From Alopecurus myosuroides (lineage: Eukaryota; Streptophyta; Magnoliopsida; Poales; Poaceae), in assembly GCA_028641055.1 (NCBI GenBank), contig CM054062.1:236790376-236854375 (forward strand): a stretch of 64,000 nucleotides of DNA, read 5' to 3'. The notes under the pieces were generated by a model. It was given only the letters and a program-made list of their open reading frames with translations. It was not told where the DNA came from and did not search any database. Of the stretch, positions 9,745 through 21,030 are shown piece after piece; within the stretch, counting starts at the first letter, position 1; each line of letters starts with the position of its first letter. The translations under genes and the position numbers were made by a program.

Positions 9745-12700
9745 TCAATAGGTGGTGTTGGAGGGCATTGGAGACTTGGTTATTTTATGAAGAATTAAGG
9801 GATCTTCATCTTTTTTATTTCCTCATGCCAAGTCACTTGGATTATATATATCTCTTACCCAATGTTCCTCCAAGCGGTAACTTGTATTTAATTCTATATT
9901 CATTGAAAGTTGCTTGCTCCCTTGCATATGTTAGTTTTGTTTCTAGCATGTGTTTGTATGTGTAGTGCTTCCTAGTTACCTATCTTGAGTAATCTAGTTA
10001 TGTTTGTTGGTTTGCACTCCATGTACTTGTGTTCTTTGTGTTGAGCCTTCATTGCTATTGTTTCTTATCTTAGTTGGCTCTTTGGGAGATTAATGGACTA
10101 TCCCATTTTGGGGGAGTAATATGCTTTGCACTTTACTATCCTAAAATGTGTGTACATGAGGAATACCACTTAGTGTTGATATATCAATATTATCTTGTCT
10201 CTATATGGTATGTCTTCCTCATGAGAAATTCAAATTCTAATGTCCATTAACTTTCTCTAGTTGGATTTATTTTTGCCTCTTGTTGATTTCAATGGATTAT
10301 CACATTATGGGGGAGTAATAAGCTATGTGCATATTACAAGCCTAGAAAATGTGAACATGTGAGGTATTGCCACCTAGAGTTGATATTCTAGTTATCTTGT
10401 TCCTAAGTGGCATGTTGCTCAAACAAGTTCCATATTTGCTTAAAATATCTTGTGTCTCTCTTCTTTGGTATCTTGTTTGTTAGAGAGTTTCTTGTTGCCT
10501 TGCTTTTCGAGTTTTATTTGAAGCCTTCAAGAATCTCTATCTAAGCATGTTTTTATTCCTATCTTTTACCACATGCTTATGTTTTGTGAATATGATTGTG
10601 AACAAATCTACCACCGAGAAATATCTCCATACATCTCTTGTCTTTGACAAGTTATAATAATTTGTGGTAAGTTTATTGATCATATTTACTTTGGCCATTG
10701 CTCTAAAATTGCCTTGTTTCTTGCCAAGGATTTGTTTGGTTCAAACTCCTTTGTGTCTTCCTTGCTCTACTCAAAATTTGTTTTATGCTTTCTTGAGTTA
10801 GGAAAAGCAATGATCCCATACTTGTGCACTTGTGTTCAAAGTCATACTTCTTTGGGTTGCACTATTCTTGGGGAAGCTATCCTACATTGAGTAGATCACC
10901 ATTCTTTAAATTGGTATTGCATCTAATTGATTTTATTTAAACATGACTAGTGTTTGAATAATATATATGGAGAGTAATGATTCCATTGTGTGCATTTTGT
11001 ATTCAAATGCAAGATCATAAATAATGCACTATTATTGGAAGAACTATCCTATATGCGTTTGAACACTTGTTGTCTTTAAATTTGTTTGTTTTCCCAATGA
11101 CTTGTCTCTTTGGAAGACAAACACTTTTCGTGTTGGTACTTTGTGTGCTATCATGAAAAGTGTAGAGGGTTTGTTCACTCTTTTATATTTTTTGGTATCC
11201 TCTCTTTGTTGGTTTCCTCAATCATGTGTTGATTTGGGTCTTGATATATTTTGGACAATTCTCTTTCTTTTTCACTCTTGTGAGTGGCTTCTTGGTTTAA
11301 TTATTTCTTTGTCCAATTTGTATCTTGTTTTGGTTCTTGAAAGTTTTGTGCATGCATATTTACTATATCTTTTGGCATGCTTACTTTCGTTGATCCAATA
11401 TATAGGATAAACTCCATCAAATCCTAAATGGCTAAGATGTGCATGATATTCAAATTCATATCAATATGCACATATTTATGTGGAGTTTGTCCTATGTATT
11501 GTAGTTGTTCTAACTACTTTGGACCCAATGAGTTTGGGTACCATTTTGTACTTGAATTTTGTTTTAGGTACAATGGAGATACATTGGTTGCTTGCTCCAT
11601 TCATAAGGAAGGTGTTCTCACCATGGTATTATAGGAGTCAAGCTTCGATGATTATCAAACTCGCATCCTCTTCATCACCAATGTCGTCTCGGTAACAAGT
11701 ATCTATCTCATGCATACATTTCTAGCTTTCAACCTTGTGTAGGTTGCTTCTTGGCATGATTTCCCTTGTTGCATTTCATTTGGTTCTTGCAAATGTCTTA
11801 TCAAAAGCATCTTAATTGCAACTATGAGTAAGCCGGGATGATTACATACTAAGGGGATATTTATAGTCATTGTCATGATTCACCAATCCCGAGTATATTA
11901 ATCTAGCAACTTCTACTTGAAGTCTCTCATATGCAATATTGATGAATTCTCAAAAACCATTTGAATCTTTTGTGATATGCGTTACCTTTCTCGAAGCATT
12001 CCAACTATCACTTTTCCCTTGTGATATTTGTGATGCTTTGATGAGTTTTGTGTGTTCATCTATATCCCCTTAAGATTAAACTAAGCTTAGTGCTTTGCTT
12101 TCAAGCAAAAATCTTATTGGTATATTAATGAACCTCTCTTGGATATCATGTTCTTCACTTTTGTACCTATTTTGTGTGTGCATGTTTCTTTGTGGATATA
12201 TATCTTTGTGATTGTTGTCCACTTAGAAACTTATACACACGATAATAGTTACATCTTTAATTGATATTCTATTTCTTTAGTGACCACTTTTTATTGCTTT
12301 ATATTCCTTGGTGGTTCCTAAAAGGCACAAGCTTTGCTTTTGGTTTGGTATTCCTTTTGCATCTTAATAAGCTTGTGGACCTATGTGTTTTATCATTTGA
12401 TGGTTTGTGTGTATGGGAAAGACATGATATGCACTATGTGCCTCCTATATTGAAAGACTATGTTGATGATTCTATCATCCTATTAGTCTCCTAAAAATGT
12501 TTTTCCTTGTCACACGCATCTATTTCGGTTGAGTAAGTCTTTATTTGTCACTTCTTGATCTTCATTGCTCAACTTTTGTTTGTTTGCAAGTTGCTTTGAT
12601 TCATTTCCAATCCATTCGCTTGCACTTGTTTGTGTTCAAAATTATCTAGAAGGGAGTGATGATTCCATGTTGTGCACACTATATAGTAATTCAAATCTAA

Positions 12701-13172
12701 CATTGTGCATGTACCTTGGGGAGTTCCCTATTGATTTTCTAGAACACTTGGTTGATCTTATCAAAATAATGATTCTGGTCAATCGGTTTTTCGGATCCTT
12801 TGGTTGGTTGCTTCTTTGTGAAAGTATCCTTCAATTTGATTTTTCTTGTAAATCTTTGGATCCTCAATATAGTTTGATCTCCCTCCATCTATTCATAGTT
12901 GGAGATATGCACTTGATTTCACTCATATCATGAGGAATGCATACACTATGGGGGAGCTCTTACTATATTGGCCTTCTAACCTTTTTCCCATTTCGGCAAT
13001 GGATGCCAATGGGGGAGAAGTTTAGAGGGTTTAAGGGAATTGAGGTTCTATGCTTTAGTTTCGTTCTTAAGCATTTGCCTTTCCATGCTATTGCATCCTT
13101 GCTCTTGTTTAGCATGTTTGCTTTATTCATCATATAAACCCTCGTAAAAAGGGATTGTCATCAATTACCAAA
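9745..13172 (+). other. T-rich noncoding 3' region of Copia-type element, copy 2
   Basis: This matches 1168-4600 with a handful of small changes, for example two missing bases in a T run near 10505-10553 and a three-base loss near 11186. Purine-tract-like gggggag motifs recur here too. The short reading frames in copy 1 are not all kept: the frame at 1830-2072 is disrupted here. That argues against coding function. Confidence 0.65.
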
Positions 13173-13183
13173 ATGGGGGAGAT
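13173..13183 (+). promoter_or_regulatory. Polypurine tract of Copia-type copy 2
   Basis: atgggggagat abuts the LTR start at 13184, identical to the tract at 4601. Confidence 0.8.
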
Positions 13184-15950
13184 TGAAAGTGCATGGTTCC
13201 CCCATATGTGGTTTTGGTAATTAATGACAATCCTTATGGACTAATGTTTGCATTGAGTTATCCTTGTAGATCTTGTCCATAGGAAATAATGGAGTTCATG
13301 TGTTGAACTCTATTAGCTTCCTTGATGGCCATTGTTATGTTTATGGATTTATATGAAGAATGGTCATGGTTTGAGTTGAGCTTATTGCTAGTGTGTCTTG
13401 AAGAAAAGGATTAGGTGATCTTTCATTATCTTCTTCAAGACATCATCTTTATAAGTGAGAAGCAAAGATACAAGGTTGATCAAGCAAGCGATCAACACAC
13501 AAAGCTACAAGTTGTACCAAGTGGGATTGTGTATCTCATGGTATGGTAAGCAATTGTCAATATAGCTTTGTGAACTAACCCATGATATGTGTGTGTCGCA
13601 TCTCTATGTGTGGTTAGGTATCTTTCCATGGGCATGAACCAAAAGGAAGATTTCCTATAGCCCATGGTCTTTGTCATCGTCAAGCGGTGTTCGTCATCTA
13701 GCTTGACGTGGAAGCTCAAGTGAAGCATCTAGAAGATATCCTATGCTTGATGCTTGCCACCCTTTTGGAGATTGTGGCCTTGTGAAGATTTGCCGAAGGG
13801 TCTCTCCCATAATGGTGTATGGGGGAGCTAGTCTCTCCCATAATGGTGTATGGGGGAGCAACTTGCAAGTCTTCATCAAGCGGAGTTTGTGCTAGCAAGC
13901 GCAATCAAGAAAGAAGATCCAACTTGAGAGAGTCAAGATCGTCATCATCTAGCTCAAGTGGAATGCTCAAGGCAAAGGTATAATCTTGATAGGTTTTCTA
14001 TTTTACCGGTCTCGTGTCTTTGGGAGACCGGGTTATAGGATAGATAGTCGTACTATCAAGAGGGGCTCTCAAGTGAGTAAATCGATCGAATCGTTATGGA
14101 GAGCTCAAACCTTTGCATACTTTGCATATCTTCTTTCTTGGTTCTTATTTGGCTTTTGTCTCCTTTGGGTTTTAGTGCTTGTCGTGATCTTCATGACAAG
14201 CCTTGGTTTCTCGAAAACGGATTTCGTAAGAAAAACTTGTTGCGTTTTCGGTGGTGAAAATATTCCGTTCGTCTTTGAGAATGTTCCCACACCTTCCATG
14301 TGTGGTAACTTCTCCATACTTTGAGGTATCAATATTTTCACTTTTTGTTTGGATACTCCTTGCTGTTATCTTTCCATTGCAATTGGATTTACCTCGTTCG
14401 GAGTTCATTTGCAAAAGTTATGGGGTTTCTAGTTCAGCCTCTCTGTTCTGGACTCAACCGGATTATTCTAGCCGGATTATTCCGGGCAACCGGATATTCC
14501 GGTTAGGGTAGTTTTGGTCCATATTCGGGACAGAGAGGAGCCGGATTATTTGGAACCGGATTATTCGGAGGAACCGGATATTCCGGTTGTGGAGTTTGTT
14601 GCGAAAAATGGCTAAGGACTCGAAGCTTGGAGCTACTGGAGTCAACCGGATTATTTGGTCCGGATTATTCATCCTGGACCGGATATTCCGGTTGCTGCGA
14701 AAAATGGCTAAGGACTGGAAGCTTGAACCTTCTGGAGTGAACCGGATTATTTGAACCGGATTATTCGGGGCATACCGGATATTCCGGTTTGGGCAGTTTT
14801 CAGACCAATTTGCTCACTGACATGGACCGGATTATTGGTACCGGATTTTTCCAAGGGGACCGGATATTCCGGTTAAAGTCAACAGGTTTCGAGCAGATCT
14901 TCGGATCGGATATTCCGGTCCAAACTTGGACCGGATATTCCGGTCCCAGATTCCTGCACAAACGGCTAGTTTTTGTGGGGACCTATTTAAGGGGGCTTTC
15001 TTCCCCATTGGTCCCCAAGTCTTCCAAGCACGTTTTTCCCCTTCTCTCCCACCATTGTTGACCTTGGAAAGCTTGCCCCTCTCCCAATCCCTCCTATGAT
15101 TCTTGCATATCTTTGAGGGAGAAGGTAGAGGAGATCTCGATCTACATTTCCACCAATCCATCTTCCTTCTTAGTGAGGGAAACTTAGTAGATCTTGATCT
15201 TGGAGTTCTTGGTGTTTCTCCTCCATTGTTCTTCCTCTCTTATTCCCCCATAAGCATTTGTTGCTTTGTTGGAATTTGAGAGTGAAGGATTTGAGCACTT
15301 GTGCTCTTGCCATTTGCATCGGTTGCATCGGTTTGCTCTCTCCACGAGGATTCGTGGAAGTTGAAAGTTTGTGAGCTTGTTACTCTTGGGTCTTGGACCC
15401 TAGACGACTTGTGGTGTTCTTGGGAGCCTCCAATTGAGTTGTGGATGCGTGCCCCAAGATTGTGGTGACACCGAGAGCCTCCAATTGAGTTGTGGATGCG
15501 TGCCTCGGGTTTGAAGGTTGCCAATAGTGAAAGGTGAACTAGGCCTTTGTGGCGGGGTTCATCGGAGAATAGGGTGAGGCCTTTGTGGCGTTGAGTAGGC
15601 CTTCGTGGTGAGCTCACACCCCTCCAACGAGACGTACTCCCCTTTGTGGGAGGAACTCGGGAATACATCAACGTCTCCGTGTGCCTCGGTTATTTCTATA
15701 CCCGAGCTTTTTACTTATGCAATTTACATTGTGATAGCCTTCGAGCTTGAAGTTATATATCTTGCTATCACCTTGTTACTTGTCTTGCTTAGCATAAGTT
15801 GTTGGTGCATCTAGTTGGCCATAGAATATTTAGGTTGTATGCTTGTTAATTTAAACACCTAGTTTATTTCCGCATTTAGCAAGCCTTAACCGGAAAAGTT
15901 TTAATCGCCTATTCACCCCCCCCCCTCTAGGCGACGTCGTTGTCCGTTCA
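13184..15950 (+). repeat. 3' long terminal repeat, Copia-type array
   Basis: The 2767-bp copy of the LTR ends in CA at 15950. Differences from 4612-7381 seen by eye are about a dozen substitutions, a missing c near 13340 and one fewer C in the poly-C run. The sequence changes abruptly at 15951 into a different LTR, so 15950/15951 is the insertion boundary. Confidence 0.9.
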
Positions 15951-18900
15951 CTAATCAACAAGAACCAAAAAAGGCCTAAGAGGCCGAAACATAAGGCGAC
16001 GTCCCAGCCCATAGATTCCAGGCTGCTACCTGGGAACCCCAAACTACTCGTCAATGTCCACGTTGAAACACCACCGAACTGAGGAACTCCACCTGAACCA
16101 AGTTATAGCAAACATGAGTACGGGAGGTACTCAACAAGACTTAGTTAACCTATTATATATCTGCTTCTTTTAGAAAGAGTTATGAAGGTTATTTTGCGTA
16201 AAGCCATCTTTGTTTTCCAAGTTGAGGGAGGAATATCACGTCTCATGGAGTATTTTGAAAACAGATGAGAAAGCTACTCAACTACTGATATCATCATCTT
16301 TCTAAACCACCAACATCATTTCAGCACCTCGTGCTTCAAAGATCACCACCTCAAGTTGTTCCGGTAACTCATGCTACAAGGTAACCCCTCTCGGCATCTC
16401 CGAGGAGGCATCCTTCATTCGTTATCAACAAGTTTTAGTCATTCCGTTCAAGTTATCTATGATCACAGAATCCGTCACCAAGTCGTCCTTAACCGCGGAC
16501 ACGGCTTTTCGAAAAGATTTAACCCTGCAGGGGTGTACAACTTTAACCACATGTACCAACCAACTCTTAATGCCACATGATTAGCACTAGTCCGGGAAGT
16601 GCCGGCAGAGGGAGGTTGACCACGATCTTTCCCTTGCTTCGCCTATTCCATGAGTCGCTCTGAGTAGAGATGGACCGCCAATAGGGAGTGGCCATCTCCT
16701 GCCGGGTCTCTATCGTTGTGCGCGATGCTCGACGGTTACCTACCTGCAGAGCGCCGATACATCCCCACATCCTAGTTTTGAAAGTGTTTTGATATCCCCG
16801 CAAATCCAAATGGAAAGCCTGAACTAGGCAAGTCATGGAACAAACTAGGCAAGTTGAGACCGAGGGGAATCCAATCCCCGTGTGGATGCACGCTCAGTCT
16901 TGGTTCGAAGACGAGAACTCGCTCCTAGCGGCATGAACAAGACAACCACCACAGACCCTCTGTGGTCTCGTCATCCACACCTTTAAGTCATGTTAACCAA
17001 GTTATCTTAACTTTCCACAACATCCTATCATACTAGATTCTTTCGTAACTCTGATTCATCAACCGGATGGAGCAGAGATAACAAGCATGTATGACTAAGC
17101 ACAAGATATTTAAGGCTTTGGCGATGAACACAATCAAACCTATGGCTGCTAGAAGTAGTGAATCAGGATAACTAGGCTATGCATGATATAGGACAACTCT
17201 AACTACTGACACAAGATATATTGGAATCGAATGCATTGTACGAGAGTCAAAAAGTCTTTCGAAACCATATATGGGCAGATAAGAGGTTATGCTTGCCTTG
17301 CTTCAAGAAAACCAGAGAAAGTCTTCAGGAATAAGTGCTTGACTTGTCGGTTAGGATCAAGTATTCACCATTAGGGTTGTTGGCCTTCTCTTCGGAGTCA
17401 CGTTCTACCGAGGGGGAACAACATCGAAAAGAAGAACAACAATCAACACATGGCATCGATGCAATGCTCAATATGTATGCATGAGCAAGTTAATGCACTT
17501 AAATAGAGCCCTAGACATGAAGATAGAGTTGCTAGGGTTCGTATGACAATTATGCAATTTTACTGAGATTATCCCGAAATAGACCCCGAAGGGGCACTTC
17601 GGGCAATTCTGAAAGTGTATCAAGTTTTAATTTCTCAAATGGGTTTGAAAACATCATAAATGGATTTTACTTTTCATTTTGAGCATTTTGGTATATAATT
17701 TGTATTTTTCTGATTTTATTGATTAAAAACCTATTTTCCCATTTTTAAATGAATTAACAACATTAAATAAATGCTCATTTTTGGACTTTCTCAAACATAT
17801 ATGAAAATTACATATTTGGATAAAGAATATTTTTATGATCATTTTGGTACCTCACTTTTATTTTTCTAAGATATAAAACAAAAGTTATTAAGATATCAAT
17901 TTTATTTATTTTCTGGAATTTCTAAAAAGGGAAATATGACATCACTATGATGTCACTGTGACATCACAGTGCTGTGTTCTTCACAGTTGCATTCGAAATT
18001 GATTCAATTCGCGCACCAAACACAAATTAAACTGCACCACGACGTAGAGGAACTCGAGGCGAAACTAGGGGTGGCGGAGCAACGACCATTTGGTCGCCGG
18101 AGTGTCGCCGGGGAGCAATGGCGCAGCGGCGTCTGACGGGGCACGACGCCGGAAAGAACCAGAGAGGGAGGGGGAGGTTGGAGTGCATGGGGAGGCTCAC
18201 CACGGCACGGGGAAGCTTGTGGTGTGGTTGGAGAGGCGAGGCGGCGCCGCAAACAGTGGGGCGACCGTCGGAAGCCGGCGGCCGGAGAGGTAGGGGATGG
18301 CCCGATTCCGGTGAGGTCCGTCTCCTCGGCTCGCAGGAGTTGTGGAGTAGGGAAAGGACACCACGGCGGAGCTTCCTGCATGATCAAATCGTCCGGGGGA
18401 AGCCGGAGTTGGCGACAATCGGCGGCGGCCGTGGGCATTAGGGTTAGGGTTCTTCGGGTTCCTCTGCAGGAAGGAGAGCAGAGGGAGAGAGAAAGAGTTC
18501 GAGGGGGAGAAGAGGAGAAGGAAGGAACGGCAACCTCGGGCCTCATCCACTCGAGGAGGGGCAAGCAGGACGTGGTCGTGCGAGGCGGCAAGGAGGACAC
18601 GCAGGTGCCTGCCTGCTGGAGGTAGAAGACAAACAAGATTTTCCACATAACCCCCTAGGTTACGAAATTCTACAAAGGAGCCCTTTTCTTTAGAAAAACA
18701 GACATAAACCCACGTTTTCAGGGCCTTTTTGCAAGAATTTTTTTTGGCAAAAATAAGATTTGAAAACCTTATTAAATTTTCAACCTTGCCATGTTTTGTT
18801 TTGGTGTATTTGAATTATTTTTCAGAACAAAATTTTGGAAACCAAATCAAGTACTATTTGTGGTAATTTTCTCAAACCATTTAAATTAACAACTTAAATT

Positions 18901-18989
18901 GTTTCAACATGGTTCAAATTTTTGTTTTCATGCATGTATGAGATGAACACAACACCACACACTTTTGTTAGCAAATTTGGGGTGTTATA
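15951..18989 (-). mobile_element. Right part of a long solo LTR (Gypsy, Tekay/Del-like), interrupted by the Copia array
   Basis: On the minus strand it opens TATAACACCCCAAATTTG, a decayed form of the TGTAACATCCC start seen at 38398. The segment near 15977 (aggcctaagaggcc) matches 34497 in the complete relative at 34096-38398. The first ~385 bp of the LTR lies left of the Copia array, outside the window. It has no gag or pol. A GC-rich block at about 18000-18660 sits between AT-rich blocks, as in the relative. The 214-residue minus frame inside that block (18004-18648) is Ser/Pro/Arg-rich, shows no domain, and is read as LTR leader sequence rather than a gene. The subfamily name is inferred from terminal motifs only. 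Confidence 0.6.
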
Positions 18990-19194
18990 GGTAGCGGACC
19001 TCCGGCATGGTGCGCGGGGAGCGAAAGGTGGGCGTGTTGAACTGCATCTTCACGTACATCGACTCGTCGGTTGTGCTTTGGCTCTGGTTGGAGATAAGAG
19101 AATGGGGAGGAGGCGGAGATTGAAGTATGGAGGAGGAGTTTACGAGACGCGGTTTAAGTAGCCAAGGGAGAGAAGGGGTAGATGGAACCGCCAT
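18990..19194 (-). pseudogene. Truncated reading frame of unknown function
   Basis: A minus-strand frame starts at an ATG ending at 19194, with a second in-frame ATG ending at 19059, and is cut by the solo LTR boundary at 18989/18990. The visible residues include MYVKMQFNTPTFRSPRTMPE. The N-terminal ~45 residues are Ser/Pro-rich and could be leader or a targeting sequence. I do not recognise the family. It could be the first exon of a host gene broken by the LTR insertion, or a gene fragment picked up by a transposon. Only its position next to a TATA-like motif and a pyrimidine-rich leader speaks for a gene start. Confidence 0.3.
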
Positions 19195-19402
19195 TTTTCA
19201 CACTGCATCGAGACATCACGGTTGTACATTTTATTGCCTGTTTTCACATCACTCAGTCCGGCCGTGCCTTGATGCGTGGCTTGACGCGTGAAAAGATGGG
19301 ACAAATTAATCGAGTGTGTGACTGAATCGAGCTCCAGGCGTCGTGGCTAGGTGACGACCGAATCACACCCGCATGCATGGCTAGGTGGTTGCGTGCATGG
19401 CA
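18990..19402. other. Low-copy-looking stretch between elements
   Basis: These ~410 bp match no other part of the window except a short similarity to 61284-61335. On the minus strand they read like a promoter and leader: an AT/GC-mixed upstream part, a TATA-like tacttaaac near 19161-19153, a pyrimidine-rich leader, then a short open frame. The motif catggctaggtg occurs twice (a version at 19344-19354, then 19376-19387) and again in the right flank near 61301. This may be the original genomic DNA into which the retrotransposons inserted. Confidence 0.45.
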
Positions 19403-20915
19403 TGTGATTTGTCCATTTTGCATCACTATTTTATATCGTTATTTTCTGTTATTCATCGATATATTTCATGCTATGATACATTACTTGTGTTGTTTCATCT
19501 TATTTTGCATGTTTAATAATTATGGGAGAAGAAACACTGGGACCAGAAATCTGATGGAAAAAAGCACCATCAGGGGACCCTATTTCAGAAGATCAGAAGA
19601 AGAGAAGGGATACTGGAGAAGTCTTAGAAGTCCCGAGGAGGAAGCCAGCGAGAAGGGCACCCGGAGGGGGGCCACCAGGGGCCCACACCACAAGGCGGTG
19701 CGCCCCCCCTTTGGCCACGCTGGGGGTGGTGTGGCCCCCCTGGCCCAATTCCAGGCACCCCCTTTCACGTACTTGACCCCCAGGGAACCCTAAGCCCCAG
19801 AAGATCATCGAAGAATTATTCCTCCGCCGCCTCAGGGCGGAATACAACAGAGATAAAAAAGCTTTCCGGCAGGGAGCAATCTGCCGGGGAAATTCCTCGC
19901 CGGAGAGGGGAAATTTTCGCCATCGTCACCGTCATCACTCTAGGCTTCATCGAGATCATCATCTTCATCATCCTCATCACCAGCACAATCACCGTCACCA
20001 TCCACTTCGTCCCGCTGTAACAATTAGGGGTCTTTAGCGTTGTTTTCCACTAGATGTCTCTCCCGGTGTGGATTACTTGTTAGTAGTTGATGCTTGTGAG
20101 ATTTATCGGTGTTTGCACCTTATGACTAGATTGTTATTATCTATTATATCACCTCTGATTATGATCCATATGATGTCTCGTGAGTATTTCTTTCAGTTCT
20201 TGAGAACATGGGAGAAGTCATGATGTTAGTAGTGAAGTTATGTTGAAGTAATATCTAGTGGTTTGGTATTTAAGTTGTGGTGCTATTCTTCTAGTGGTGT
20301 CATGTGAATGTCGACTACATGATACTTCACCTTTATGGGCCTAGGAGGATGCATTGTGTATTTGGCTACTAATTGTGGTGTTGCCCTAGTGACAAAAACC
20401 TAAAGCCCCGTTAGGAAACCAATGCACGAGGGAGTGTAGGATCCCGGATTTTAAGGTTGTGGGTTAGATTTATCTTAATTACTTTCTTGTATTTGCGGAT
20501 GCTTACGAGGGACATAATCACAAGTATGTATTAGTCCTAGTTGGGCGGCGCATTAGCATAGGTTCACCCACACAACACTTAACGAACCAATAAATATTGA
20601 TCAACCTTATGAAGTGAAAGCACCTGACGAGATTCCCATGTGTCCTCGAGAATGTTTGGTAACCATAAGTAAAACAACCGGCTTGTCCTTTGATCTTAAA
20701 AGGACTGGGCCACTCGCTACAATTATTACTACTGTTATTTATTTACTCGCACCTTATTTATCTGCTATATCCAAAACAACCAAAAACCTGTTTGCTAGTG
20801 TTTACAGTGAATTCTCTATTCAACCTGCTTGTAAACACCTTCTGCTCCTCGTTGGGTTCGACACTCTTATTTATCGAAAGTACTACGATAGATCCCCCAT
20901 ACTTGTGGGTTATCA
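19403..20915 (+). repeat. 5' LTR of Athila-like element B
   Basis: About 1513 bp, starting tgtgatttgtccattttg (two bases longer than the tgatatgtcc start of the 3' LTR) and ending gtgggttatca. It is homologous to 59775-61283 (+) and 57172-58670 (-). A GC-rich fold-back lies at 19676-19740. The run of Asp/Ile/Thr-like codons near 19910-20010 is the LTR's microsatellite-like catcatc/caccgtc stretch, not a gene. Confidence 0.85.
19676..19740 (+). repeat. GC-rich fold-back in Athila-like LTR
   Basis: The arm ggggcccacaccac (about 19677-19692) can pair with gtggtgtggcccc (19726-19738) across a ~33-nt GC-rich loop, with one bulged C. Matching fold-backs sit at 60046-60110 and at 39745-39806 in a different family, so the structure is shared although the loops differ. 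Confidence 0.6.
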
Positions 20916-20926
20916 AGACTATTTTC

Positions 20927-20944
20927 TGGCGCCGTTGCCGGGGA
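20927..20944 (+). promoter_or_regulatory. Primer binding site of element B (tRNA-Asp type)
   Basis: tggcgccgttgccgggga begins 11 bases after the LTR end at 20915. This site, complementary to the tRNA-Asp 3' end, is typical of Athila-like Gypsy elements. Confidence 0.8.
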
Positions 20945-21030
20945 GTGAAGCGCTATTGGTAAGTGGAATTGGTGATATAAACTTTTACTATGAGTGTTGT
21001 TTTTATTTATGTCTGTTGTTTTATTTCATT

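Larger units (their letters stand above)
1..15950 (+). mobile_element. Tandem array of a pol-less Copia-type LTR retrotransposon
   Basis: The sequence from base 1 to 7381 is repeated almost base for base from about 8578 to 15950. The order is internal region (left end outside the window), LTR 4612-7381, internal 7382-13183, LTR 13184-15950, so two elements share the middle LTR. Such arrays usually arise by unequal recombination between LTRs. The LTRs open TGAAAGTG and close GTTCA. A primer site of the type tggtatcagagcc follows the LTR and a purine tract ending gggggagat precedes it. The internal region encodes only a gag-like protein with two CCHC zinc knuckles; no protease, integrase, RT or RNase H is seen. 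The element therefore needs enzymes supplied in trans. By eye the two LTRs differ at roughly a dozen positions in 2.77 kb, so the array is young. The base pairs after 15950 (ctaat) are the candidate right target duplication; the left partner is outside the window. Confidence 0.85.

Noticed and set aside
18004..18648. 214-residue minus-strand frame in a GC-rich block
   Set aside because: It lies inside a solo LTR, is Ser/Pro/Arg-rich without a domain, and overlaps several equally open frames on both strands.
19816..20001. Met/Ile/Val-rich minus frame and the matching plus frame in the Athila-like LTR
   Set aside because: It is a microsatellite-like catcatc/caccgtc stretch of the LTR, repeated in all three copies with frame-breaking changes.
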